Shown: positions 42,874-51,051, counted from the stretch's first letter. The stretch is DNA of 64,000 nucleotides from Agrobacterium arsenijevicii (GCA_000949895.1 JWIT01000003.1:248001-312000), one strand, 5' to 3'. Notes: generated by a model not told the origin, from the letters alone. Made by a program: numbers and translations.

Positions 42874-43227
42874 ATGATCGCTGAGCCGATCTACATGCAG
42901 GGCGAGGGCGACGGGGAAGACGGCGGTACGAATCGCGGAACGTCCGTTATCACCCGCGTCAAGCCAAAGACGAAAAGACCGAATTTGTACCGTGTTCTTT
43001 TACTGAATGACGATTACACTCCAATGGAGTTCGTCATCCATATTCTGGAGCGTTTTTTCCAGAAGGATCGCGAAGCGGCGACCCGTATCATGCTGCACGT
43101 GCACCAGCACGGCGTTGGCGAATGCGGGGTGTTTACATATGAGGTCGCAGAGACGAAAGTAAGCCAGGTCATGGATTTCGCCCGACAGCACCAGCATCCG
43201 CTGCAATGCGTCATGGAAAAGAAATGA
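42874..43227 (+). CDS. clpS: ATP-dependent Clp protease adaptor ClpS
   Basis: ClpS hands N-degron substrates to ClpAP. The 117-residue protein has a flexible acidic/Gly-rich N-terminus and the ClpS core from about residue 35: [21 protein letters not shown], the His in [20 protein letters not shown], and the C-terminal [25 protein letters not shown]. The substrate-pocket residues ([10 protein letters not shown] and MLHVHQHG) are intact. It lies 10 nt before clpA. The partner transferase aat is 41 kb away in the same window. Confidence 0.96.
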   Translation: MIAEPIYMQGEGDGEDGGTNRGTSVITRVKPKTKRPNLYRVLLLNDDYTPMEFVIHILERFFQKDREAATRIMLHVHQHGVGECGVFTYEVAETKVSQVMDFARQHQHPLQCVMEKK

Positions 43228-43237
43228 GGATCGCAAC

Positions 43238-45754
43238 GTGCCAACTTTTTCCCCAAGTCTCGAGAAGGCGCTGCACCAGGCACTGACCTTTGCAAATGAG
43301 CGTCACCACGAATATGCGACGCTGGAACATCTCCTTCTGGCGCTGATCGACGACGCGGATGCCGCGGCCGTGATGGGCGCCTGCAATGTCGATCTCGATG
43401 CGCTGCGCAAGACTGTCAGCGATTACGTCGACAACGAACTGACCAACCTCGTGACCGGTTACGACGAGGATTCCAAGCCCACATCCGGCTTCCAGCGGGT
43501 TATCCAGCGGGCTGTCATTCATGTGCAGTCGTCCGGCCGCGAGGAAGTGACCGGTGCGAACGTGCTCGTCGCCATTTTTGCCGAGCGCGAAAGCCATGCC
43601 GCCTATTTCCTGCAGGAGCAGGAGATGACCCGTTACGATGCGGTCAATTACATCTCCCACGGCATCGGCAAGCGTCCGGGCACGTCGCAGACGCGCGCGC
43701 CGCGTGGTGCTGACGAACCCGAAAGCGAAAGCAAGGCAAGCCGCAGCAATCCCGAGGAAGAAGGACCGTCCGCGAAAAAGCAGCAGGACGCGCTGAAAGC
43801 CTATTGTGTCAACCTCAACGACAAGGCGAGGAACGGCAAGATCGACCCGTTGATCGGCCGCCACGAAGAGGTCAACCGCACCATCCAGATCCTCTGCCGC
43901 CGCTCCAAGAACAACCCGCTTTATGTGGGCGATCCGGGCGTGGGCAAGACGGCGATTGCCGAAGGCCTCGCCAAGCGCATCGTCGAAGGCAAGGTGCCCG
44001 AAGCGCTCGCCAATGACACGATTTTCTCGCTCGACATGGGCACGCTGCTTGCCGGTACCCGTTATCGCGGTGACTTCGAGGAGCGGTTGAAGCAGGTCGT
44101 CAAGGAACTTGAGGAGTTTCCGGGCGCGGTTCTGTTCATCGACGAAATCCACACCGTCATCGGTGCGGGGGCCACCTCCGGCGGCGCGATGGATGCATCG
44201 AACCTGTTGAAGCCGGCACTGTCGTCGGGGGCGATCCGCTGCATCGGTTCGACCACCTACAAGGAGTACCGCCAGTTCTTCGAAAAGGACCGTGCACTCG
44301 TACGTCGTTTCCAGAAGATCGACGTCAACGAGCCGTCCATCGATGACGCCATCGCTATCATGAAGGGCCTGAAGCCTTACTTTGAGGATTATCATCACCT
44401 GAGATATTCCAACGAGGCGATCAAGGCTGCCGTGGAACTGTCGGCCCGCTACATTTCCGACCGCAAGCTGCCGGACAAGGCGATCGACGTGATCGACGAA
44501 ACCGGTGCGGCGCAGATGTTGCTGCCGGCGTCCAAGCGCCGCAAGCTGATCACCGAGCGGGAAATCGAGGCAACCATCGCGACGATGGCCCGCATTCCCC
44601 CCAAGACCGTTTCCAAGGATGACGAGATGGTTCTCGCCAACCTTGAAAAGGAACTGCGCTCGGTCGTTTACGGGCAGGACATCGCCATCGAGGCGCTGGC
44701 CACCGCCATCAAGCTGGCGCGTGCGGGCTTGCGCGAACCGAACAAGCCGATCGGCTCCTATGTCTTCTCCGGCCCGACGGGCGTGGGCAAGACGGAAGTG
44801 GCCAAGCAGCTTGCCGCCTCGCTCGGCGTCGAGATGCTGCGCTTCGACATGTCGGAATATATGGAACGCCATACCGTCTCGCGTCTGCTCGGCGCACCTC
44901 CCGGTTATGTCGGCTTCGATCAGGGCGGTCTTCTGACCGACGGCGTCGATCAGCATCCGCATTCCGTGGTGCTGCTGGACGAAATCGAGAAGGCGCATCC
45001 TGATATCTACAACATCCTGTTGCAGGTGATGGACCACGGCTCGCTGACCGACCATAACGGCAAGAAGATCGACTTCCGCAATGTCATCCTCATCATGACG
45101 ACCAATGCGGGCGCTTCCGAAATGGCGAAATCGGCGATCGGTTTCGGTTCTTCGAGACGCACGGGCGAGGATGAAGAGGCGATCAACCGCCTGTTCACGC
45201 CGGAATTCCGCAACCGTCTGGATGCGATCATTCCGTTCTCGCCGCTGCCGACCGCCGTTATCCACAAGGTGGTGCAGAAGTTCGTCATGCAGCTCGAGAC
45301 CCAGCTCTCCGAGCGGAATGTCACCTTCGACCTGCACGAGGATGCGATCTCCTGGCTGGCGGAAAAGGGTTACGACGAAAAGATGGGCGCCCGCCCGCTG
45401 TCGCGCGTTATCCAGGAACACATCAAGAAGCCGCTCGCCAACGAAATCCTCTTTGGCAAGCTCAAGAAGGGCGGTGTCGTTAGCGTTACCGTCGGCAAGA
45501 AGGATGACGGCTCCGACGGTCTCGTACTTGAGGTTCTGCCGGAGACCGCGCCCGTGAAGCCGAAGCCGGAAGCGGAGCTGAAGGCCGCCAAGTCTCCGGG
45601 CAAGGCGTCGAAGGCCAAGGCGAAACCTGCCTCGAAGGCGGCGATTGCCAATGAGGAGGCGGATGTCCTGGTCGCCGAGGCGGATAAGCCCGACGAGGAG
45701 AGCAAGCCGCGCCGTAAGGCCAACACGGTGCCGAAAGTGCCGAAGAAGAAATGA
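43238..45754 (+). CDS. clpA: ATP-dependent Clp protease ATPase subunit ClpA
   Basis: ClpA unfolds proteins for ClpP. The 838 residues begin with the N-domain (FSPSLEKALHQALTFANERHHEYATLEHLLLAL). The first AAA+ module has GDPGVGKTAIAEGLA (about 230) and the second GPTGVGKTEVAKQLA (about 512), with SEYMERHTVSRLLGAPPGYVG as pore/sensor region. The ClpP-contacting loop IGFGSS is present. After the usual end (about 765) there is an unusual tail of about 70 residues rich in Lys, Ala and Glu. GTG is the start codon. It is coupled to clpS 10 nt upstream. Confidence 0.96.
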   Translation: MPTFSPSLEKALHQALTFANERHHEYATLEHLLLALIDDADAAAVMGACNVDLDALRKTVSDYVDNELTNLVTGYDEDSKPTSGFQRVIQRAVIHVQSSGREEVTGANVLVAIFAERESHAAYFLQEQEMTRYDAVNYISHGIGKRPGTSQTRAPRGADEPESESKASRSNPEEEGPSAKKQQDALKAYCVNLNDKARNGKIDPLIGRHEEVNRTIQILCRRSKNNPLYVGDPGVGKTAIAEGLAKRIVEGKVPEALANDTIFSLDMGTLLAGTRYRGDFEERLKQVVKELEEFPGAVLFIDEIHTVIGAGATSGGAMDASNLLKPALSSGAIRCIGSTTYKEYRQFFEKDRALVRRFQKIDVNEPSIDDAIAIMKGLKPYFEDYHHLRYSNEAIKAAVELSARYISDRKLPDKAIDVIDETGAAQMLLPASKRRKLITEREIEATIATMARIPPKTVSKDDEMVLANLEKELRSVVYGQDIAIEALATAIKLARAGLREPNKPIGSYVFSGPTGVGKTEVAKQLAASLGVEMLRFDMSEYMERHTVSRLLGAPPGYVGFDQGGLLTDGVDQHPHSVVLLDEIEKAHPDIYNILLQVMDHGSLTDHNGKKIDFRNVILIMTTNAGASEMAKSAIGFGSSRRTGEDEEAINRLFTPEFRNRLDAIIPFSPLPTAVIHKVVQKFVMQLETQLSERNVTFDLHEDAISWLAEKGYDEKMGARPLSRVIQEHIKKPLANEILFGKLKKGGVVSVTVGKKDDGSDGLVLEVLPETAPVKPKPEAELKAAKSPGKASKAKAKPASKAAIANEEADVLVAEADKPDEESKPRRKANTVPKVPKKK

Positions 45755-45780
45755 TGGTGGTCTTTTGACCGATAAACCGG

Positions 45781-45805
45781 TGCCGGGCGAAAGCCCGGCA
45801 TTTTC
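45781..45805 (+). terminator. intrinsic terminator after clpA
   Basis: TGCCGGGC (45781-45788) pairs with GCCCGGCA (45793-45800) across a GAAA tetraloop, followed by TTTTC. It lies 27 bp after the clpA stop and just before the azlC start region, so the azlCD genes need their own promoter or read-through. Confidence 0.85.
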
Positions 45806-45823
45806 ATGTATAGTGGATCAGCA

Positions 45824-46582
45824 ATGCAGACTGCCGACAGCGATACCATCCCCCTGCGCGGCTGGTTTTTCAGGGGAATGCGGGGCATATTCTCGCTGCC
45901 CTCGCTCATTCTCATGACATCCTTCGTGGGTTTCAGCGCCTTCGCGCTGGAATCGGGCGTGGCACGCGGCGAAGCGGTGTTCATGACGCTGATGATCTGG
46001 GCGTTGCCCGCCAAGATGATCCTGATCGGTTCCATGGTCGGCGGCGCCAATCTCGCCGCCTGTTTTCTGGCGGTGACGCTGTCATCGGTCCGTATGATGC
46101 CGATGGTCGCTTCCATCGTTCCGGAAATGCGCGGCGCGAAGACGCCGACTTGGATTTTGCTGTTCCTCTCCCATTTCGTCGCGATCACGGCCTGGGTCTT
46201 CGCCACGCAAAATCTCTCCAAGGTGCCGCGTGAGGCGCGCGCCGCATGGTTCGCCGGTTTCGGCATAACACTTACCGTCGTCAATGCCATCATCGTCGGC
46301 CTTTGTTACGGCGTTGTCGCCGCCTTTCCGCCGCTGGTCGCCGGCGTGCTGTTTTTTCTGACGCCGGTCTATTTCGTGGCGTCGATCTGGGCGACTGCTC
46401 GCCATTCCGTCGTCAAGGTCGCCTTCGTCATCGGGGTGATTGCCGGGCCGATCTTTGCGGTGATCGCGCCCGAATTCGACATTCTTTACGCCGGGATCGG
46501 CGGCGGCACGGTGGCCTATCTGATCGACCGTTTCGTCTTCCGCCGCAGGATCACCCCCGTCTCACCGGAGAGCGAACCATGA
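45824..46582 (+). CDS. azlC: AzlC-family membrane protein
   Basis: AzlC is the large subunit of the AzlCD branched-chain amino acid exporter. The 252-residue protein is very hydrophobic, with about seven membrane helices. The family signature is LPSLILMTSFVGFSAFALESG and WALPAKMILIGSMVGGANLA followed by LSSVRMMPM. The start is uncertain: ATG 45824 is used because the upstream ATG (45806) overlaps the terminator T-run. Its stop overlaps azlD (ATGA at 46579-46582), so the two products are made together. No regulator is adjacent. Confidence 0.9.
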   Translation: MQTADSDTIPLRGWFFRGMRGIFSLPSLILMTSFVGFSAFALESGVARGEAVFMTLMIWALPAKMILIGSMVGGANLAACFLAVTLSSVRMMPMVASIVPEMRGAKTPTWILLFLSHFVAITAWVFATQNLSKVPREARAAWFAGFGITLTVVNAIIVGLCYGVVAAFPPLVAGVLFFLTPVYFVASIWATARHSVVKVAFVIGVIAGPIFAVIAPEFDILYAGIGGGTVAYLIDRFVFRRRITPVSPESEP

Positions 46583-46923
46583 TGACCGAACAATGGTGGG
46601 CGCCCTATCTCTTCATCGCTATTGCCGGCTGGCTGGCGACCGATTTTTGGCGTTGGCTCGGCGTTCTCGCCGGCAACCGTCTAAAGGAGGATTCCGAGGC
46701 GCTTTATTGGGTGAGGGCGGTCGCCACCGCACTCGTCATGGCCGTCACCGCCAAGCTGATCGTCTTCCCAACCGGAACGCTTGAGGCTTCACCACTATGG
46801 CTACGCATCGGCGCGGCCGCACTCGGTTTCATAGCGTTCCTGGCCGCCGGCCAACGCGTCATTGTCGGCGTGGCCGTCCCGATCCTCATTCTCGCCGGCG
46901 GGTTGTTCGCGCTCGGTTTTTAA
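46579..46923 (+). CDS. azlD: AzlD-family membrane protein
   Basis: The small partner of AzlC. The 114-residue protein has four membrane helices (WWAPYLFIAIAGWLATDFWR, VRAVATALVMAVTAKLIVF, LRIGAAALGFIAFLA, VGVAVPILILAGGLFALGF). The WRWLGV and RAVATALVMAVTAKL segments are typical of AzlD. It starts inside the azlC stop codon. A copy of its last 45 or so codons is found at 48019-48128, between the two PAP2 genes. Confidence 0.9.
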   Translation: MMTEQWWAPYLFIAIAGWLATDFWRWLGVLAGNRLKEDSEALYWVRAVATALVMAVTAKLIVFPTGTLEASPLWLRIGAAALGFIAFLAAGQRVIVGVAVPILILAGGLFALGF

Positions 46924-46947
46924 TACTCGTCTTATCCGAATATTAAG
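46922..46947 (+). promoter_or_regulatory. conserved leader motif upstream of PAP2 copy 1
   Basis: The sequence AATACT, then CTTAT, then GAATATTAAG is found here and again at 48148-48173 upstream of copy 2, in the same place relative to the start codon. It survives while the surrounding spacer has changed, which suggests a promoter or operator. No known factor is recognised. Confidence 0.35.
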
Positions 46948-46991
46948 CCCGCTGACCTAGCTTTCCGCTGACTGGAGCTGGGGCCAATTCC

Positions 46992-47942
46992 ATGAAGTTA
47001 TTTATTGCGGAACGCTTTGTACTGTACGTCATTTTGATATTATTCATTGTCGACGTGGCATTGATTGCGATGAGAGGCATTGAGGTCGACTATGCCGGAT
47101 ATTCTCTGTGCCTGGCGGTGGGTATCGGGGTTTTCCTTCTTGGCCAGTTCTACCGGGTAAGCGAGCGTGATCTTCGCATAGCAGCTGCACTTGTTTCCGC
47201 TGGGCTGTTCATCCTTTTCTCGCTGGCGGGCTCTGTGTTTAATTATATGTTCCTGCCGGTTCAGTTTCCGGCGATCGATCCCCTGTTATTACGTGTGGAT
47301 GCGGCGCTCGGCTATAATTGGCGGGATGTCGTTATCTGGGCCGCTACCGATCCGTGGATCGGCAAAACGTTATTCTGGGTCTACGCTACGTCGCTGCCGC
47401 AACTGCTGTTGATCGTCATCATGCTGGGTTTTACCGGCAAGGATCGGATGCTGCACCATTTTCTGGTAACTGGGGTGCTTGGCGCTCTTGCCAGCATCAC
47501 CTTCTGGGTATTTTTTCCAACTTACGGCGCTAAAGCCTATCTGGATCTGCCGCAATGGGTCACCGAGACAATTCCAATGGCGGTCAACCCTGCCTATGGA
47601 CAGGAACTGATGCGATTGGGGCAGGAAGGCGTAAGCTATCTCACACCTAAAAACGTGCTGGGATTGATCGGCTTCCCGTCGTTTCACATCTTCATGGCGG
47701 CGATGTCCGTCTGGTTCGTTCCGCGTCACTGGCTGGTGATAGCGGTGATCTTGCCGCTAAATCTCTTGATGCTGCCTGCCGTTCTCGTTCAGGGCGGACA
47801 TCATCTCTCGGATATTTTTGGCGGCCTCGTCGCTTTTGTTATCGTTTGCGCAGCCTCGAGCCGTCTGCTCAACTGGCTGTCGGCAAAGGAACGGGCCGGC
47901 GAGGCGGCAGCCGTTCCTGCCCAGGTCTTCGCGGCGGAATAA
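46992..47942 (+). CDS. PAP2-superfamily membrane phosphatase/phosphotransferase, copy 1
   Basis: A 316-residue integral membrane protein of the PAP2 type-3 group (inositol phosphotransferase-like). It has about six or seven membrane helices, and the phosphatase motifs are FPSFHIFMA (PSFH motif) and GGHHLSDIFGG (third motif with HxxxD). A membrane lipid or polyprenyl phosphate is the likely substrate. A partner gene of equal length lies 277 bp downstream (48220-49170), and the two products are similar along their length. Only a weak ribosome site (GGAGCTGGGG) lies 10 nt upstream of the ATG. Confidence 0.85.
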   Translation: MKLFIAERFVLYVILILFIVDVALIAMRGIEVDYAGYSLCLAVGIGVFLLGQFYRVSERDLRIAAALVSAGLFILFSLAGSVFNYMFLPVQFPAIDPLLLRVDAALGYNWRDVVIWAATDPWIGKTLFWVYATSLPQLLLIVIMLGFTGKDRMLHHFLVTGVLGALASITFWVFFPTYGAKAYLDLPQWVTETIPMAVNPAYGQELMRLGQEGVSYLTPKNVLGLIGFPSFHIFMAAMSVWFVPRHWLVIAVILPLNLLMLPAVLVQGGHHLSDIFGGLVAFVIVCAASSRLLNWLSAKERAGEAAAVPAQVFAAE

Positions 47943-48018
47943 TCGCCCCGGTTTTCGTACTCGCGCGCCTCCGCAACAAGCCGGTCCGACAGAAGCCGGG
48001 CCGATGTGGTCATCTCGT
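47921..48018 (-). pseudogene. remnant of the LysR gene 3' end between the PAP2 copies
   Basis: On the minus strand this reads EMTTSARLLSDRLVAEAREY and on, the same as the last 35 or so residues of the intact LysR gene (EMTASARLLSDWLVAEARES). The stop codon TGA of the intact gene is TGG here, so the frame runs on into the PAP2 copy. The similarity ends sharply at about 48018, where the azlD remnant begins. Confidence 0.85.
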
Positions 48019-48128
48019 GGAGGCATCGCCACTGTGGCTGCACATCGGAGCGGCGACATTCGGTTTCATCGCATTCCTGGCGACCGGCAAGCGCGTCATC
48101 GTCGGCGTGGCCGCGCCGATCCGGCTCC
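48019..48128 (+). pseudogene. azlD: remnant of the azlD 3' end between the PAP2 copies
   Basis: The plus strand reads EASPLWLHIGAATFGFIAFL and then ATGKRVIVGVAAPI, matching EASPLWLRIGAAALGFIAFL and AAGQRVIVGVAVPI near the end of intact azlD. It has no start codon or upstream two-thirds of the gene and must be the scar of a tandem duplication whose left end was inside azlD. Confidence 0.9.
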
Positions 48129-48147
48129 CGACCGATGGGTCGTTTAT

Positions 48148-48173
48148 AATACTTTCCTTATATGAATATTAAG
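48148..48173 (+). promoter_or_regulatory. conserved leader motif upstream of PAP2 copy 2
   Basis: ATAATACTTTCC, CTTATATGAATATTAAG: the second copy of the motif described at 46922-46947, 46 bp before the start of copy 2. Confidence 0.35.
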
Positions 48174-48219
48174 CTAAATGCCCTACTTTCCCGTTGATTG
48201 GAACCGGGGCGGCAATTCC

Positions 48220-49170
48220 ATGCGACTCTTTGCGGCAGAGCGTTTTGTACTTGGCTTTATCACCATCTTATTCGTTATCGATACGGTACTGATCGCTGTC
48301 AAAGGCATCAGGGTTGACTACGCCGGATATTTATTATGCGGATCGATGGGCGCCGGCGTTTTTATTCTCGGTCAGTTCTATCGCAAAAGCGGGCGTGATC
48401 TTCGCATCGCTGCCGCGCTAATCGCAGGCGGACTGTTCATTCTTTTTACGCTTGTTGCCTCCGTTTTTAACTACATGTTCCTGCCTGTCGCTTTCCCGGC
48501 GATTGATCATGTGCTTTTCCGTGTGGATGCGGCCTTCGGTTATAGTTGGATGGGCATCGTCACTTGGGCGGCGACACACCCATGGATCGGAACGATCCTG
48601 TTCTTCGTTTATGCGACGTCGCTGCCGCAGCTTCTGGTGATCGTGATAACGCTAGGTTTTACTGGCAAGGCACGGATGTTGCACCACTTCCTGGTGATGG
48701 GGGTGCTGGGTGCATTTGCAAATATCGTCTTCTGGATATTCTTCCCGACATTCGGACCGTCCGCCTATGTACAGCTACCGCAATGGGTTTCGCAGGCCAT
48801 CCCCTTGGCGGTTGATGATACGTACGGGGAGGAGTTGAACCGTCTTATAACGGAGGGTGTGAGCTATCTCACACCTAAAAACGTACTCGGTCTGATCGGT
48901 TTTCCATCATTCCATATCTTCATGGCGGCTATGTCGGTCTGGTTTGCACCTCGTCACCGTTTGGTGATAGCGGTGATTTTGCCGCTAAATCTCTTGATGC
49001 TGCCTGCCGTTCTCGTTCAGGGCGGACACCATCTTTCGGATATTTTTGGTGGCCTCGTCGCTTTTGTTATCGTCTGCGCAGCCTCGAGCCGTCTGCTCAA
49101 CTGGCTGTCGGCAAAGGAACGATCCGGCGAGGCGGCAGCCGTGCCGGCTCAGGTCTTCGCGGCGGAGTAA
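48220..49170 (+). CDS. PAP2-superfamily membrane phosphatase/phosphotransferase, copy 2
   Basis: A 316-residue paralogue of the gene at 46992, with the same length, helices and motifs (FPSFHIFMA; GGHHLSDIFGG). The ATG 48220 is used because it aligns with copy 1 and lies behind the same CAATTCC spacing; the frame is open to 48178. The first half differs from copy 1 at roughly a third of residues, the last 70 residues hardly at all. Its 3' end overlaps the convergent LysR gene by 22 bp. Substrate unknown. Confidence 0.85.
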   Translation: MRLFAAERFVLGFITILFVIDTVLIAVKGIRVDYAGYLLCGSMGAGVFILGQFYRKSGRDLRIAAALIAGGLFILFTLVASVFNYMFLPVAFPAIDHVLFRVDAAFGYSWMGIVTWAATHPWIGTILFFVYATSLPQLLVIVITLGFTGKARMLHHFLVMGVLGAFANIVFWIFFPTFGPSAYVQLPQWVSQAIPLAVDDTYGEELNRLITEGVSYLTPKNVLGLIGFPSFHIFMAAMSVWFAPRHRLVIAVILPLNLLMLPAVLVQGGHHLSDIFGGLVAFVIVCAASSRLLNWLSAKERSGEAAAVPAQVFAAE

Positions 49171-50039
49171 TCGCCCCGGTTTTCGCTCTCGCGTGCCTCA
49201 GCAACAAGCCAGTCCGACAGGAGCCGGGCCGATGCGGTCATCTCGTCCGCTTCGATCAGCCAGTAATATTTTTCCCTGTCGGCGGCACGGTCGAAAAGCA
49301 CGGTCAATTGACCATCGGCGATTTCGTCGCGAAGAAGTGCTATCGGGCAAAGGCCTATGCCCTGTCCGGCCTTAAGAGCGGTCACCAGCAGATTGAAATC
49401 CTCGAAGATCGGGTTGGCGCCCTTTGGCAGGGATAGGCCCTCAATTGCCAGCCAGTCCCGCCATGCCTTCTCGGCATCGTCATGCAGCAATTCCGCCCGC
49501 AACAGGCTTGCGACATCATCGAATGGGCCTGATTTCGTGGCGTAAGCGGGTGCGCATGTCGGGCGCGTCTCGGCAGTGAAAAGCGCCACGGCTTTCTGCG
49601 CGGGGCGGGCGCCATGAACAATGTTGAGATCGGCTTCGGTGGCGTGACCTCTACCGGAATAGCTGATCGACACCTGTATGTCGGGATGCAGCGCCCGGAA
49701 ACGGGGAAGGCGGGGTGTCAGAAAATGCGCTACCACCGAAGGGAGGCTGGCAAGGCGAACGACGGTGCGGTCGCGGCCCCGGCTGATCCGTTCCGCACCG
49801 GAAGCGATCTGTTGCAAACCGGACGAAACCGTAATGCCGAATTCCTGACCCGCCGCGGTGAGCCGCACGCCTCTTGCGTGGCGTTCAAAAAGCGGCACGC
49901 CGAGCCATGATTCCAGATTGCGCACATGCTGGCTGACAGCGGTTGCCGTCATACCGAGTTCCTGCGCTGCCAGAGAAAAACTTGCTCTTCTGGCGGCTGC
50001 TTCAAAAGCGCGGAGGGTGGCGACCGGGGGTAGTTTCAT
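49149..50039 (-). CDS. LysR-family transcriptional regulator (GcvA-like)
   Basis: A 296-residue regulator. The N-terminal winged helix is LPPVATLRAFEAAARRASFSLAAQELGMTATAVSQHVR and the effector domain follows from about residue 90 (RTVVRLASLPSVVAHFLTPRLPRFRALHPDIQVSISY). The ALRAFEAAARR start is typical of the GcvA group. It diverges from the DUF1989 gene, its probable target, with 111 bp between the starts. A T-N11-A box lies in between. Its last 22 bp overlap the PAP2 copy 2 gene on the opposite strand. Confidence 0.92.
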   Translation of the reverse strand: MKLPPVATLRAFEAAARRASFSLAAQELGMTATAVSQHVRNLESWLGVPLFERHARGVRLTAAGQEFGITVSSGLQQIASGAERISRGRDRTVVRLASLPSVVAHFLTPRLPRFRALHPDIQVSISYSGRGHATEADLNIVHGARPAQKAVALFTAETRPTCAPAYATKSGPFDDVASLLRAELLHDDAEKAWRDWLAIEGLSLPKGANPIFEDFNLLVTALKAGQGIGLCPIALLRDEIADGQLTVLFDRAADREKYYWLIEADEMTASARLLSDWLVAEARESENRGDYSAAKT

Positions 50040-50061
50040 GATCCCGCAAGGCTAAGTCAGA

Positions 50062-50078
50062 CTTGGCCTGAGTGCAAG
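50062..50078. promoter_or_regulatory. candidate LysR box between lysR and the DUF1989 gene
   Basis: CTTGGCCTGAGTGCAAG has CTTG/CAAG arms spaced by 9 nt and fits the T-N11-A pattern of LysR operators. It lies 23 bp upstream of the LysR start and 73 bp upstream of the DUF1989 start. Confidence 0.5.
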
Positions 50079-50150
50079 AAAAACCCGTCTTGTCAGGCAG
50101 GCATCCATGCCGCAATTTCGCTTCGACATTTTCATCACCCCGAGGATCTC

Positions 50151-51002
50151 ATGACCCCTATGCCTGTTGCCGAACCCGCTGATGCTGCCGCGCGCCGCGC
50201 CGTCCGTCCCGTCGTCGTTTATCCGAACGGCACACTTGAGACACCGGACCTTGCGCGTCTGGAGCAGGCAAAGAGAGGCATGGAAAAGATCGACGAGGTC
50301 ATCGTGCCACCGCGCGATGGCCGCACCTTCAATGTTCCGAAGGGGCACTTCTTCCGCATCGTCAGCATTGAAGGTCCGCAGGTGGGGGATTTGAACCTCT
50401 GGAACGCCCATGATCTGACGGAGCGTTTTTTCAGCGGCAAGACCCGCGCGCTGCATGCCACCCATGTTTCCGTCGGCAACCGGCTGTGGAGCAATCTGCC
50501 ATCCTTGCGGCCGATGGCGACCATCACCCACGATACGCTGTCATGGTACGGCTGGGACGAAGATGGCGGCGGCGTGCACGACGTGATCGGCACCCGCTGC
50601 GATCCTTACACCAACAAGCTTTTGAGTGGTGGCGATTACCACCATTGCTGCCATTCGAACCTGACGAATGCGCTTGCCTCGGCCAGGGGCCTGTCGTTCG
50701 GTGAGGCGGAACCGCATGTACACGATGTTCTGAACGTCTTCATGTGCACGGGTTTTACCCACGACACGCATCAATATTTCATGAAGGCAAGCCCGGTGCG
50801 GCCAGGTGACTATCTGGAGTTTTTCGCGGAAATCGATCTCATCGGCGCGCTTTCCGCTTGCCCCGGCGGCGATTGCAGCGCCTCCCATTCCAGCGATACG
50901 GCAGCCTGTTATCCCTTGAAGGTAGAGATATTCCGCCCGGATATGGCGGTGCTTGAAGGCTGGCCGTGGCCGGAGAAGAATACCTATCGCAATCCGGAAT
51001 GA
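50151..51002 (+). CDS. DUF1989 (urea carboxylase-associated) family protein
   Basis: A 283-residue DUF1989 protein. Family text includes the N-terminal EVIVPPRDGRTFNVPKGHFF, GDLNLWNAHDLTERFFSGKTR, TCRTDPYT-like GTRCDPYTNKLL, CHSNLTNAL, DVLNVFMCTGF and the conserved CPGGDCS near residue 240. The Cys and His residues suggest a metal site. The family is often found near urea carboxylase or aminomethyltransferase-like genes; the reaction is unknown. Here it is alone, divergent from a LysR regulator. Confidence 0.88.
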   Translation: MTPMPVAEPADAAARRAVRPVVVYPNGTLETPDLARLEQAKRGMEKIDEVIVPPRDGRTFNVPKGHFFRIVSIEGPQVGDLNLWNAHDLTERFFSGKTRALHATHVSVGNRLWSNLPSLRPMATITHDTLSWYGWDEDGGGVHDVIGTRCDPYTNKLLSGGDYHHCCHSNLTNALASARGLSFGEAEPHVHDVLNVFMCTGFTHDTHQYFMKASPVRPGDYLEFFAEIDLIGALSACPGGDCSASHSSDTAACYPLKVEIFRPDMAVLEGWPWPEKNTYRNPE

Positions 51003-51026
51003 TCGGTCCGAAGGTCTCTCATCCTT

Positions 51027-51051
51027 GATGCTCGGGCCTGTCCCGAGCATC
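51027..51051 (+). repeat. hairpin in the gap after the DUF1989 gene
   Basis: GATGCTCGGG and CCCGAGCATC pair over 10 bp with a CCTGT loop. There is no T-run. It may be a degenerate intergenic palindromic element or an RNA-stabilising hairpin, and it separates two convergent genes. Confidence 0.6.

Noticed and set aside
43211-45421. A 736-codon frame antisense to clpA
   Set aside because: ClpA on the plus strand is complete, with both Walker motifs; the antisense frame is a shadow.
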